A stretch of 64,000 bases of DNA from Antedon mediterranea (GCF_964355755.1 NC_092670.1:211001-275000); one strand, 5' to 3'; counted from the first letter of the stretch, positions 48,760 to 61,420 are shown. A program made the numbers and translations. The notes: generated by a model from the sequence alone, not told the origin.

Positions 48760-51700
48760 TCAATCATCTTCTTCGCGTTGATAACGTGCAAAATTAAGAA
48801 AGACCTGCTCTAACGTTGTCTGACTCACAGAATAGTCTTCAATGTTGTATTGTAACTTGGCTTTCTCCATTGTACCAAACACAAACGCCCAACTTAAATT
48901 GGAATTGCATACATGGTAATGTACTAAGCCCACATGCTCATCTTTAAGTTTGCTACCTGTGGTCAGAAAAATAATAATATACTGTTTATATTGCTATTAA
49001 TTTCATGTAATAAAAGGTTATCACATATCAATTGCAATCAGTTTTCTTTATTTTATTTCAACAACATTTGAAGAGGGTGGTCCATCCAGCTTAAGCTGAA
49101 GTTTGACTCGCAATACAATCTTGTGCGTAACAAACTAACCTGGAAATTTTTCTTCTATAAACATCTTCAACTGATGTACATTTTGTCCATCATCATCTGG
49201 GGAAACCTTGGCTAGTAGTGTGTAGCCCTCTCCAAAGCGACTTTTTAAATGTTGGATGCTACCGAGGCATTTGAACTTGCCATTGACCATTATTGCAAGA
49301 CGGGTACACAAGGCTTCACACTCATCCATGCTATCAATAAGAAATTAAACAGTTCCATTTTTATTATATATTATTACTGATGCTTCATATTCTCACTTGT
49401 TCTTATTATTTTGTGTAACCATGTTAAAGGGCTTTTATTATATATTATTACTGATGCTTCATATTCTTGTTCTTATTATTTTTTGTTACCATGTTAAAGG
49501 GCCAACTGAGACAAGTTTACTTCTAGGTTGGTCCTCATTTTATGCGCTGTATTATTTGTATGGCATTTGATGAAATAAATGTTTGTTGAATTTTTATTTA
49601 GTTGTAATTAAATTACATAGTTTTTAAATAGACGATTTGGAGGAGGGGAGGGAGATGACATGTCCATGTCCAAGGATTGAAAGCTGAAATATAACCTATC
49701 TTTAATAACAACAACTTATTACCTGTGTGATGTTAGTATGATTGAGCGTCCAGATGCTCGAACCTTGCAGATTGAATCCCAGAGAAATCGACGTGTACCA
49801 GGATCCATACCAGTAGAGGGCTCATCAAGGAATACCACAGAAGGATCCCCTATCAAGGCGATCGCTGTACTCAACTTGCGTTTGTTGCCTCCACTGTAAT
49901 CAACAAAATATAAATTGGATTCAAAATGTGCGGTAATCTTCTAACCCTAACCTATTCTATATTTTATTATTATTTCCCAGTTTTGTCAATTTTGTTTTAA
50001 AAAGTTGGTTTTAGGATTAATGCCAAATTTTGTTTCAAAAAGTTTAGAATCTAACCTGTAAGCTTTAGTCTGTTTATCAGCATGTTCATCAAGGTTGAAT
50101 AGGTGTAATAGTTTGTTAACTTCTTTTGGTATCACAGACTCTGGTAAACCACGTAGTCTACCATACATGACAAGAGTTTCGCGACCCGTCATCTGATCAA
50201 TTAACGCATCAAATTGAGGGCAGTAACCAATATTCTGTTGCACCTAATACATTGATAAATAATACAATTGAAAATGTTAAAAGTATTTGTGGTTCCAACC
50301 TATTAACAGGGGATCCAGCATTATAGATTAGGGGGGAGGGGGCTAAATATTTCATAAATAATAAAAACGATCCATCAGGTTGCAGAAATATAAAAATAGT
50401 CATCATTTTATTTTAAAAGTTAAATTTTAAAGCCTGTTTAGCCTCCGCCTAAATCCGCACCTGAAATGCATCGAACAAATAGAGTTTAAATATATCTGAA
50501 TGACAAGAAAGGATTGACTACTTACTTGATTTATATTGTATTTGACACTAAACCGCTCAATGTAAGCATCACCATTTGAGATTGGTACATCACCTGTTAG
50601 CATGTTAAAAGTGGTGGACTTGCCTGCACCGTTAATACCAAGCAAACCAAAGCATTCTCCTAGTGGAACACCAAGGCACATATTGTCAACAGCTACCACA
50701 CTCTGCCCTCCTTTCTTGGGGTATACTTTTCGCAGCTCTTTTATTATGAGTGCATCAGTGTTCTGAAGGTCTGTGAGATCTGTATTTACGATACGTTGTT
50801 GTTCAGTCATTACATCTTCATCCTAAATTGTGTGAAAAATAAATCAAAAATACTTAATCAAAAATTTTCAAAAAGTGATAATAAAAATAGCTCTATTTTT
50901 TAGTGTGAAATGCACAAAGGATGTCCTCCACTGGTAAGTTAACAAATAACTTCATACCTCCACTACACTCTCTGTGTTTACTGCCTGATACATTTTTATA
51001 AGTTATCAATAACAAACAACTTCATACCTCCACTACACTCTCTGTGTTTACTGCCTGATACATTTTTATAAGTTATCAATAACAAACAACTTCATACCTC
51101 CACTACACTCTCTGTGTTTACTGCCTGATACATTTTTATAAGTTATCAATAACAAATAACTTCATACCTCCACTACACTCTCTGTGTTTACTGCCTGATA
51201 CATTTTTATAAGTTATCAATAACAACTTCATACCTCCACTACACTCTCTGTGTTTACTGCCTGATACATTTTTATAAGTTATCAATAACAAACAACTTCA
51301 TACCTCCACTACACTCTCTGTGTTTACTGCCTGATACATTTTTATAAGTTATCAATAACAAACAACTTCATACCTCCACTACACTCTCTGTGTTTACTGC
51401 CTGATACATTTTTATAAGTTATCAATAACAAACAACTTCATACCTCCACTACACTCTCTGTGTTTACTGCCTGATACATTTTTATAAGTTATCAATAACA
51501 AACAACTTCATACCTCCACTACACTCTCTGTGTTTACTGCCTGATACATTTTTATAAGTTATCAATAACAAATAACTTCATACCTCCACTACACTCTCTG
51601 TGTTTACTGCCTGATACATTTTTATAAGTTATCAATAACAAACAACTTCATACCTCCACTACACTCTCTATGTTTACTGCCTGATACATTTTCATAAGTT

Positions 51701-54700
51701 ATCAATAACAAACAACTTCATACCTCCACTACACTCTCTGTGTTTACTGCCTGATACATTTTTAACTTTTTACTTTTTCCTGGAAACAACATATACCACA
51801 ACTTTCTGAAAACACCAGCTTCTATAACCAAGACCCAGACAAAGTACAGAAAACCAGTGACACCTAAAAACACGAGGTCCCGGCCAATACCAGGCGTCGC
51901 CCATCCCAAGTAGTTTTCGTTAACACTCAAATCAGGAGTGGCTATACAAGAAAAAAAATGCATTCAAATATTATTTATTTACATTTGTCAGCAATTTAAA
52001 GTATTTCTTGGGTAGACTATTTTCAGTACTGTGTATCACTATTAAGTGATATGGATAAAAACTGAAGGGGAAACATGCAACAAATAATTAACAACTCTAA
52101 TACTTACCTTGGCAAATTATACGAGCTTCAGGACTTGAATTGCAAATTTTTAAATACTGATAGTTAATGTAGATGTCGTTCATAGCCTTTGCAAGACAGA
52201 ATGATGGAGAGAATAGAAAGATCCAATGTAGAGCATTTCCCACTTTCATTAGGTTCAATTCTGGCATCTCAAGAATTTCCACGGCAAGGAACGCTGTTGT
52301 CCCAAAAAGAATATTGAAGATTGCCATACGTACAAAACCAGCAGACGGTGATTTAAACAAGAACGAGAAGAGGTACATAAGCGGTATGATGGCCCATCCA
52401 TAAAGGAACAAGAGTAGAAAGACGTACCCAAGTCTGCCATCGTCTGTGTAGGCTTTAACGTCAAAGGCAATGAAGACAAATATGATCAGTATGCTTGTTA
52501 TTGTGTAGTTTATGAGATCCCACAAGAAAGTTGACAGCCAGAAATTTGTGAGGTGAACACCACTGACAAACTGTATATGTTTAGCCTTCGTTGCTCTCTC
52601 TTTAATAAGAAACACAACGAATGTACTTGCCAGAATAGACATTCCAAATACCATGTCAAATGCAATTACAAACCCAGTTGTGAATCCATTGTTTATCTCG
52701 TCATCGGCTTTCTCAGACACAGAGCGTGGTAGCGGGTAGTTAAATGTAGTTATGGAGTACGAAGTATTCAAGGAGGCTTTAAGGAGAGCGTTGGTGTACG
52801 CATTAAGAGCGATTCCCGGTGTATGCCACGGTTGGTTGTTGAAGAATGCAGTTCCGTCTAAATAACTGTTTTTTGTGTTCTTTTTAAACACAGCTGCTAT
52901 TAGATATCTTTCATTAAATGTCACCGTGTCCTTAGAGCTTATATTAACAATTGCATCTATCATATTACATGATTGGTGGTCTTTGTTCAAATTAATTCCC
53001 TTCGTCATTGTGTTGTCAAACTGTTCAGCAAAAGCATTGGTATATCGACTATACTGTGCTGTATGGTTGTCATGGCAGTAGAGTACCTTGTTTTCTCCGT
53101 AAGAATCTGGCTTAAGCTTCAAAGCTGGAAGATCCGATGGAGGGGGGAATGAGTTGACTGCTAACAGTGCAAACATTGTGTACAACAGTGGAATTAAAAT
53201 CTGAGACAATGTTACAAGCAAATTGCGTCTGGTATGAATCACTCTTTTTACAAACATGCCATAAAATTGTTGGGCATATAAGCGAATTCCAAAATTTCGT
53301 AATCCAAACAAAGCAAAACCTGTTAAGATAGAAATCAAGATAACGTCAAGTTGAGGGAGAATATCCCGCATTAGTACAGTAATTTAAGTTGAGGGCGAAT
53401 ATCCCGCATTTGTACAGTAATTTAAGTTGAGGGCGAATATCCCGCATTTGTACAGTAATTTATGTTATCAGCACGTGCTTCAGTAGACTACTAGACCTAC
53501 CTATTTCAGGGTCGTGTGTAGACAATAGAGGAGTTGTTTCATCGTGTGTAGACAATAGAGGAGTTGTTTCATCGTGTGTAGACAATAGAGGAGTTGTTTC
53601 ATCGTGTGTGGACTGGACTTTTGGCTGGTCAATGCTCAAACTCTCAACATCACTAAGAGAGCTTCCATTGCTACGGTAACCACTGCTTTCATCATTGTCA
53701 GGGCAATGAGATTGGTTTCCAACTCTAGATATAGAAGAAAATGCATTATTGTATTAAATATGTGTATACTTTGTACTGTCTACACTTCTGCTTTTTCCAT
53801 TCAACCTCAAGATATCATGGACAAATTCTTTCATCTTTGTTTAAAATATTTGGAAAATCAGATTTCAGATTTTCAGAATAGCCCAAACCTTAGGAGCTTA
53901 TTTCCATGGGGTTCTTTAAACTAAACTCACTTTAAAAACACTTCTTCCATTGTGGTGACTGAAACTCCATAGCTTCTAATGCCAAGGTCATTACTTCTCT
54001 TCTCCATGTTGTTAAAAAGCCCTTCAAACTGTGCAACTTCCTCATGAGGCAAAATAAATGTTAACTCGTTGCCAATGTTATTCTCTATTTCGGAATTCTT
54101 GATTGTTGAATAGATCATATCTTTGATCTCTGCCACTTTACAATTCTCTCCTTTTGAAATTGTCATGTGATACCCAACACCTGCAAATACAAGATCTGAT
54201 TATTTAATTCTTTTCAGATAAATTATTATTGGTTTTGCCAAACACTTGAGTTTTGCAGTACCAATTTACTGACTGATACTCGCCTCCTTGGGATAAAATC
54301 TAACAATAGGCATTAAGCACAAGCTTGTTTGCTCCAGCTGAGAATAGCTTGTAATTTTGTAATTCTGTAAAATTTACATTTGATTTGTCAAACCGGCTTA
54401 ATTAAATAAACAACAACCCAAAATTACAAACCATATCTATTTTTTAGAAACAATGACGATCCACAACACTGTAGTTCTCCTTCAGCCATAATAGCTATAC
54501 GATCGCCAAGTAGATCCGCTTCATCCATGTGATGAGTGGTCAGTAAAATGGTACGACCAGCACGATGTCTTTGAAGAATATCCCAAGTAAAGCGTCGTGC
54601 TGCTGGATCCATTCCAGATGTTGGCTCATCTAACATGATTATCTACAAATATAATTTATTGTACACTTTGTCAAAGTATTCGCTATCTGCGGTTGGCTGA

Positions 54701-57700
54701 CTAAGTGTGTACTTAACTTGTACTAACTCACCTTGGAGTCTGCAATAAGTGCAATACCAACTGATAACTTGCGTTTCATACCACCAGATAAAGACTTAGA
54801 ACGAACATGCCGTTTATCTTCCAATGCAAGTGATGATATGTACTTATCTACTTCAGATTTGACCATTTTTTTTGGACAATTCTTTAACTGTTTAAAAAAG
54901 AAGAGACAAAATTTGTTAACCAATTCATAAAGATTGTGGTTCAGATCATTGGATCGCACAAAATAACAGTTTTTGAGATTTTAAAGATTGAATATATAAG
55001 CAATGAAAATTTAATATTAACCTTTGCAAAAAAATACAAATGCTCCTCTACAGTAAGATCATCAAACAGTACGTCATGTTGTGGACATAATCCAAGACTG
55101 GATCGCACACCATCAATATCCTTACGGATGTCATATCCATTAACAATGGCCGTGCCCTCAGACGGTGGGAAGAGGCCAGTTAGCATGGACATAGTGGTCG
55201 TCTTGCCGGCACCGTTGTGACCCAGTAGAGCTGTAATCTGACCCTCAAAAATATTCAGTGAGATCTCATTCACTGCCACTTTGGATCGATTAAAAACCTA
55301 AAATGTAAATTTAATATTACTTTATTATTTCTCTTCAAATGTAATGAGCATTTCTTAAAATGAGGATGTTTTAGTAGTTTAACATTTTATCTTTTAAACT
55401 TACTTTCTTCAATTTTCTAATCTGTATTCCAGCAATTTGACCCTCAGGATCTTTTTCAAAGTATTTAGAATCTCTGTCATCTTCAAAATCTGGCTCCTGA
55501 CTTTCAATCACTTTGGTGCCAAACCAGTAGGATTTCTGTAAGAAACAAATACATAACATTTGGAGAATATTTCTGAGGAAATGTTACATAAACTCAGAGA
55601 AATTTAATAGGAGGATACCAAAACCAAACGAGAAAGAATGGAATTTCTGCTAAACTGAATGTTTAATTTAATTAGAATGGTTTTAACTTTGCATTTGTAA
55701 ACACCTTTCAACTTTTGTATTGTTTTAGTTACGTTCTTTTTACTCCTTTTAATTGTTTTTTTGTTGTAAATAGTATTGTATACTGAAACAGCCTCCTTGT
55801 TAAAAACACTAGTAATCAAGTTTTCTGTTTTTTACTATTATTATTTTTTGTGAAAATTCTAAAAACTGCTGGCATCATTTTATATGTAGCTTGTGTACAT
55901 ACCATTACTGGAAAGTACCATTTCCTTGGAATTCCAAATTCTCCTGGGAATACTGCCTCAACATACCATGTTATAATACCATAAAGTATTGCATCAACCA
56001 CTAGCATCACTAACACATCGAGAAAAGTGAAGTTGTCATCGGATGAGATTGGTCGAGAGATATTGCTCCATTGCACTCCTTCACCTAAATACAATAAGAT
56101 GTATTTCATTTGTTTGCACAGCAGTAGATGCATGCCTTTTGATCAATTACAGGGCCGTAGTCACCAGTACGTTTGGTAAGGTTTCAACCTGACCACTTTT
56201 TCACAGAGGCCTTTCATAAACCAGTGGCTTGAACAGAGATTGTTCCCTTTTCTTCCAAAAACACACCACTAAATCACTGACTTTAGTATTTAAAAAGTAA
56301 CTTCCCCACTATGCTTAGACACATTCAACTTATTTTTAACTGATGTTTCCATGTCCTGAAAAGACTTAATAGTGATAAAGATAACATACCTGTACCCTCA
56401 AACAACCCTATAATAAAAGCTCCAAATGCCATGGCAGTATTAGACAAAAGACAAGCTCCAAACTTTGCTGATCTACTCAGTGTACTATACTGATTAATTA
56501 AGAACATATAAGGTATGTATGAAAAAAACCATACAACTCCGGCTACTACCGCTGCTGTGTTAGCTAGAAAACAAAAATACATTATCAATGCAAAATTAAA
56601 TGTATACATACAATGCATGTCATAGAAACAAGACATTAGGTGATCAGCTGCATAGCTTGCTTGCTGATGGAGGTGACATTTACAGAACAGTAGGTTTATT
56701 GAGACAAACAATCTTATATTCTACTAGTTATTAATATTGCTATACAAATTAAAAATTACCTTTTGAGAAGAAAACACTAACGGTGAAGCAAAGACTGACA
56801 GTCGACAACGAGAAGCAAAGGAAGAAGACAAAAATGACTGTAGGGTCACTGTTACTGATAACTGACCCCTTGTCTCCCACTTTGACCCAGTACAGTAAGG
56901 TCATAAAGAAGGTACTGATAGCAAGGAAGGCAAAGCACTTGGTGAACCATGCCAACCAATGCAACCAGTTGTTTAAACCCATCATTTTCATGGACTCCTG
57001 TAGAAAAAAATAAAAAACAAAGAGTCCCACTCTATTATATACTGTATAACTTTGTAATGTGTTCCCCATTTCATTATTTTCTGATTCACCTTATTCATGA
57101 CTATTTATAAACTGAATAGAAAAGCATCAAAAGCCTATAGAGCACAAAATGAGAACCATGCAATATTATGATATCTTACCTTCAATTTTTTCTCTTTTTC
57201 CTGGACAATACTCCTAGTAATGTCCAAGGCATTCAATATGTAACTGATTAGCAAGAGTATTGGCAGTTGCGACTGAATGACAAGGATAAAGAGATCGTCA
57301 TTGTACGGTGGATAGGGGAACCTCTGCATGTTGATTGTGATGTTTTTAATTTCAACCTTACTTTCTTTTAGAATCGCTATATCAACTGCATTCTGTAGTG
57401 AAAGAAATCCTTCTCGCCAATAACCTATTAAGAATAGATTAATATTAAAAGCAGAAAGGGAATGTTTCACACCACGTTTGTTTTTGTTTCTCATCATCCA
57501 GCGAATATCATAGGGAAAAAATCAGTACTGTATTATTATTATTATTGATTCTTTATACTAGGTAGGTAGTCTCTTTAGTCAAAGACTGTTCTCCCAGAGG
57601 GTCCAGTATATAGTATAGTACTATGATGAGTTTGTGACAGTGGCTGTGTGTGAACTAGTACATCAGGGTAACGCCTTACTCGTCTTGAAAGATGTACTAG

Positions 57701-58798
57701 TCCTGAACTAGATGTGTACACTGGACCTATGGTTTATAGTCCTTATCTGAAAGACTCGTTCTACCACCAGAACGATGGAGCGAGTGAGCCTCGAACCCTT
57801 GCCGATGTTATGGCTACGTATGACGGTCTACTGTCTTAACCGCTTGGCCACTAACTGGCACTCACTGTATTGTTTTATTTCAACAAATTCAAACCCACAA
57901 TTCTTACCTGGTTCACCTCCACGTGAGTGATTAATTTCTCTTGGTCCTGGCAGCTGAACTAGTGGAACCAATTCATTTGTTTTCCATCTGCTCTCATTAC
58001 TCTTTCCACCAATTTCATCAGCTATAGGCACGTTTACTTGGCTGGCTTTTAAACGGATACTATACGTGATGTTTGTGGGAAATGCATTTTGTTTCTCAAA
58101 GTTGTCAGCAAATACAATGCCACCAAGGAAACTGGAATTCGCTTCAATAATTCTTTTAGCCGCATATTTCAGAAGCTCGTCTTCAGTATCAAACCCAGTA
58201 ACTAATGTTTAAAATAATAAATACAAAATGTATATTAAAAAAGCTGGTTTATACAATTAGAACATAACTTATTCTGGTGAATTTTGAATTTCATTTTAGT
58301 AAATTAAGCTTGTTAAAACAATAGTGGAAAAGAGTTGCTTGTGAACATTTTTATTTTTGATAAATGAGAAAAGTAATTAAATCAACGAACAATATCTACA
58401 AATTGATCTGTTGGAATTAAATCTAAACAAAGCAACTTACTTTTAGATATTGATATATGACTTTCATAATGTAAACTTCCCTTAACATCTTCCATAACTT
58501 TCTCAAGGATTTCATTCTTTGGCGAGTATGCTATCTCCCATTTAAATGGCTTGTATAAAGGAAATAATGGCGATGGCCTGATTGGTGTCAAACTATTAGG
58601 AAATCGCTTTACGGAAAAGTCTTCATAAATTGTCGCATTAGGATAAATTTTAAATGCGACTCTTGTACGTATTGCAATCAGGATCACAGCAAACACAACA
58701 GGCATGGCAATCTCAATTATCGTCCAGATTTTTCTTCGCTTTTGGAGAACATAATTTTTCCACAGAAGCAACAAAAATTGATTGGACCTTCGACCCAT
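48760..58798 (-). CDS. ABCA3: ABCA-family lipid transporter, ABCA3-like, complete (19 coding exons)
   Basis: Full-size ABC transporter; family members move phospholipids across lysosome-related or plasma membranes. Exons: 58798-58441, 58201-57908, 57424-57180, 56997-56760, 56563-56390, 56084-55903, 55535-55404, 55297-55022, 54887-54732, 54642-54432, 54180-53931, 53724-53501, 53319-52108, 51941-51724, 50822-50526, 50243-50056, 49893-49723, 49330-49140, 48956-48760. Phases agree throughout: 1,737 aa, close to human ABCA3. N-terminal LLLLWKNY contains the LxxKN targeting pattern of ABCA3. NBD1: Walker [10 protein letters not shown] (about 567), signature LSGGMKRK (666), Walker [11 protein letters not shown] (686). 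NBD2: GINGAGKST (1452), SGGNKRKLS (1552), [10 protein letters not shown] (1571). The linker exon 53724-53501 is Ser/Asp-rich and carries a tandem dileucine repeat. All nucleotide-binding motifs are intact. A non-coding 5' exon is likely, as an acceptor sits at 58821. Confidence 0.96.
49335..49500. repeat. Direct duplication in ABCA intron 17
   Basis: Two diverged copies of a segment of about 67 bp beginning ATTATTACTGATGCTTCATA and ending CCATGTTAAAGGGC. Confidence 0.85.
50945..51776 (-). repeat. 70-bp tandem array derived from the end of ABCA exon 14 and its splice donor
   Basis: Twelve copies (TTCATACCTCCACTACACTC starting at 50951, 51021, 51091, 51161, 51227, 51297, 51367, 51437, 51507, 51577, 51647, 51717). 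The last, at 51717, is the genuine exon end, encoding [12 protein letters not shown] followed by donor GTATGAAG. The other eleven lie in intron 14 and repeat the exon end, the donor and about 20 bp of intron. One unit is 66 bp. Confidence 0.95.
52108..53319 (-). CDS. ABCA3: ABCA exon 13: second transmembrane domain and its large exocytoplasmic loop
   Basis: 1,212-bp exon, the largest of the gene, covering residues about 914-1317. It begins [20 protein letters not shown], runs through the first helix of TMD2 ([20 protein letters not shown]), a large loop with Asn-X-Ser/Thr sites, and several further helices ([40 protein letters not shown]). An upstream in-frame ATG at 53371 is intron sequence; the acceptor TTAACAG precedes 53319. 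Confidence 0.93.
53348..53461. repeat. Minisatellite, 38-bp unit, 3 copies, ABCA intron 12
   Basis: Units beginning AAGTTGAGGGCGAATATCCC at 53348, 53386 and 53424, between exons 12 and 13. It lies within 30 bp of the exon 13 acceptor. Confidence 0.92.
53513..53602 (-). repeat. In-frame coding minisatellite, 30-bp unit, 3 copies (ABCA exon 12)
   Basis: Three identical 30-bp units (53513, 53543, 53573) encode [10 protein letters not shown] three times, at about residues 880-909 of the transporter, in the cytoplasmic linker between NBD1 and TMD2. Each copy contains ETTPLL, a match to the acidic dileucine consensus [DE]xxxL[LI]. Confidence 0.93.
57527..57860 (-). mobile_element. tRNA-derived SINE in ABCA intron 2
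   Basis: On the minus strand an A box (TGGCCAAGCGGT, 57850-57839) and a B box (GGTTCGAGGC, 57797-57788) are spaced as in Leu/Ser-type tRNAs. The 5' region GTTAGTGGCCAAGCGG looks tRNA-like, and a tRNA-unrelated body of about 230 bp ends in an AATAATAATAAT tail. It is not a functional tRNA, since no acceptor stem closes. It is in sense orientation with the host gene. Confidence 0.8.
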
Positions 58799-58819
58799 CT
58801 TTGATTCTTTTTGCTACCG

Positions 58820-61420
58820 TCTGAAATTAATAAAAAATAAATCATTCATTAAATAATAGTATGTTTGCCATTATAGTAACAACTTAAATATGAAAGAAAG
58901 TAAAAATGATCAATGGCCATCCACAAAGAGCATGCAATACCTCCAAGTCAGTTTTATCATAGAGATATTCTCTATGGTTTTATCAATAACAAAATTCAGA
59001 TATGAATCACTATAATATGAATGAAGAATCACATGTCAACTATATTACTAGCAAGGTCAGCAGCCTAAGGTAATCCAACACTCTAAAATAAACAGGAAGC
59101 CATGATTACTACAAGGATTTATAGTCACATGGATTTTCACATGATATTTAGCAGCAAGAGATGATGCAAGAAATAAAATATGAATAACACCCGTCTACTG
59201 TAGTCAAGACATTCTATTTACAAATAGTGACATGCCTGATAACAAATTGGAATAGCCATGTGCAGCTTTGGCAATAACACTAACTAAGTAACTTTAAAGC
59301 CAAACATTTTATTTACACAATACCGGTACTGAATCAATTAAAATAACCGGTGTAAATATTGCACACAATAATACTGTAAGTAGGTACTTGTTTGATTCCA
59401 AAGGTATTGCAATATTAGTTGACAAACGGATGTAAAAATAAAGTTGGGAAACAGTTACTATTATTGCCTTTATTTTCTTGATATTTCTATGAAATCTTTC
59501 ACAAATGAAAATGGTGGAGCTGTTTAAACATGATGTTCTCTCCTGTTTTTTTGTGTAAATTGCATAAAAATAATAATATTGAAGCTATATTTGTTTATTT
59601 TTCATATTATTTTAATGTAAGTCAATTATAGAAGATCGTAAAATGTACAATTTATGGTTAACTATTGTATTTTGTAGAACCTTTTTTTTTGTATGTGTGA
59701 TTGATAAATCTCTAAAAAAGGAAATACAAATGTGGTTTATGAATTTCTATGGAAATCTGCATCATGTGATGATAATTGCAACACCCCGGAAAGTGATCAT
59801 GTGATTTTGGAATTCTATTTTTTATTAAAGATGGTAAAAAACGCTTTATTTTTTTTAATGGTTGTTGTAAAGATTTAAATTAATGAATATTCATTAACTC
59901 ACAATGTGAAAATAATTAAGTTAATTAAACCTGCTTTCAATTTTATTTAACCTTTTTTATTTGTCAATAAAATATATTTATAAAAATAAATTAGCATACA
60001 TGTTTAATTTTCAACACCACACCAAAGCTGTGGATATCACACTATGTTAACAGTAAGAAAATATGTACATGCTGTCTCGACTCAGGGATATCTATATCTC
60101 AGGTTTTAATCAATAGGCCCATTCAGGGCCACAAACAAACAAAAGGAGTTGCAGGATGCTACTCATTATATAAGGGTGTAATATCCTTTTGTTTCAACCT
60201 GTTGAATGAATTGAAAGAAAAAGTTGGAATGGAAAAAAACAACAAAGCAATTGACAATATGTAAAGAAAACATAACTGAAATGTAATAAAGTATTGCAGT
60301 AATGAACATAAATAATTAATGACAAAAAGACCATTCCACTCCACAATTCATCAGAATCTTCAATTACATAATTATTAATAATATTATATAAGCTCTTGCT
60401 AGCCTAAAAAATACTATCCATCCTGGCTGGACTCAGAATTGTATAATAAAAAGTTTGGCTACCGCTTTGTTTATACTTTTAAATTCATTTATTTTGCAAC
60501 AAGTTTTATTAGACCTGCGAGTACTTACATTAATGCAGATTTAAAATCACCATTACATTATTAATATCAATTTTATCAACACCTCTCTATAGCAAGACCG
60601 ACGATCCACAAACTCTGTTCCTTTTGTTGGGGAAATCAGCTGCTATATTCAGATCATGTGACGACTTTGTTGTTTAATCACGTGCAATGATGCCATTCCA
60701 AAATAAGGAATTCTGCGGCCTGAACCGATATTTCATTCCACACTTTCTTCATGTTAGACCGCCACTTACTGGTATAGGATCGCTATTGATGGCGCGCGGA
60801 AACTGATAATTTGAAAACAAAATGCTAGCCTGAAAAGCTACTCTCTAAACCTATAGGCTAGGGCTGAGCCTATATTTTATAAAGTGTAAGTTATAATTGC
60901 TATGTCGCCGCAAATGTAGTTCATCACACTGAAAGTGTATTATATAGGCCTAGTGGAAAGGCTATCTAAGCCTAGGCCTAGGCCCCTGCCTTGGCCCAGT
61001 TATTTTATTTTAGTCATCAGTCAGGCCAGGAGGGTAGGGATGATTCAGCTGGAATTCGATTCAGCCCGGGTCGTTTCGGCCCAAACTGTTGTTTGTGACG
61101 TTTCGGCCCAAAATTGAGCGTCCCACATATTTAGGCTAAAACGTCCCACATTTTAGACCAACCAAATGATGATTGTTAATTATATAATATTTATGACATT
61201 TATATTATTATTAAGTTGTATTTGTTAAATTGTTTGTAGTAAGTATCATCAGTTCTTGATGATATCCATTTTGTTATAGATACTAAGGCCTACTACTAGG
61301 CCTAGTTTTTTCTTATCGAGAGGAGAGTTTATTTAAATCTTGAATACTGTAAATGACCACCATCCTCCTCATGATTTCCACTTCTAAATTATTAATTTTT
61401 TTTAAAGACAGTACAGTAAA
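58820..61420. promoter_or_regulatory. Divergent intergenic region of ABCA3-like and CEP112-like genes
   Basis: 2.6 kb between opposing start codons. A TTTCAG acceptor-like sequence just upstream of the ABCA ATG (58821-58826) implies a 5'-UTR exon further right. The most promoter-like DNA is 60600-60830, with TCATGTGAC (60654), TCACGTGCA (60678) and a CG-rich GGCGCGCGGAAA (60790). Duplicated words CGTTTCGGCCCAAA (61072, 61099) and CGTCCCACAT (61119, 61142) follow. The rest is AT-rich, with a hairpin at 58958. Confidence 0.45.

Noticed and set aside
50945-51717. Eleven extra copies of the ABCA exon 14 end as additional exons
   Set aside because: They lie in an intron, exon 14 splices in frame directly from 51724 to 50822, and the copies lack the rest of the exon. 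Possible cryptic use is listed as a finding.
57788-57850. Functional Leu/Ser tRNA gene
   Set aside because: The A and B boxes are present, but the arms do not pair and the sequence continues into a SINE-like body and tail.
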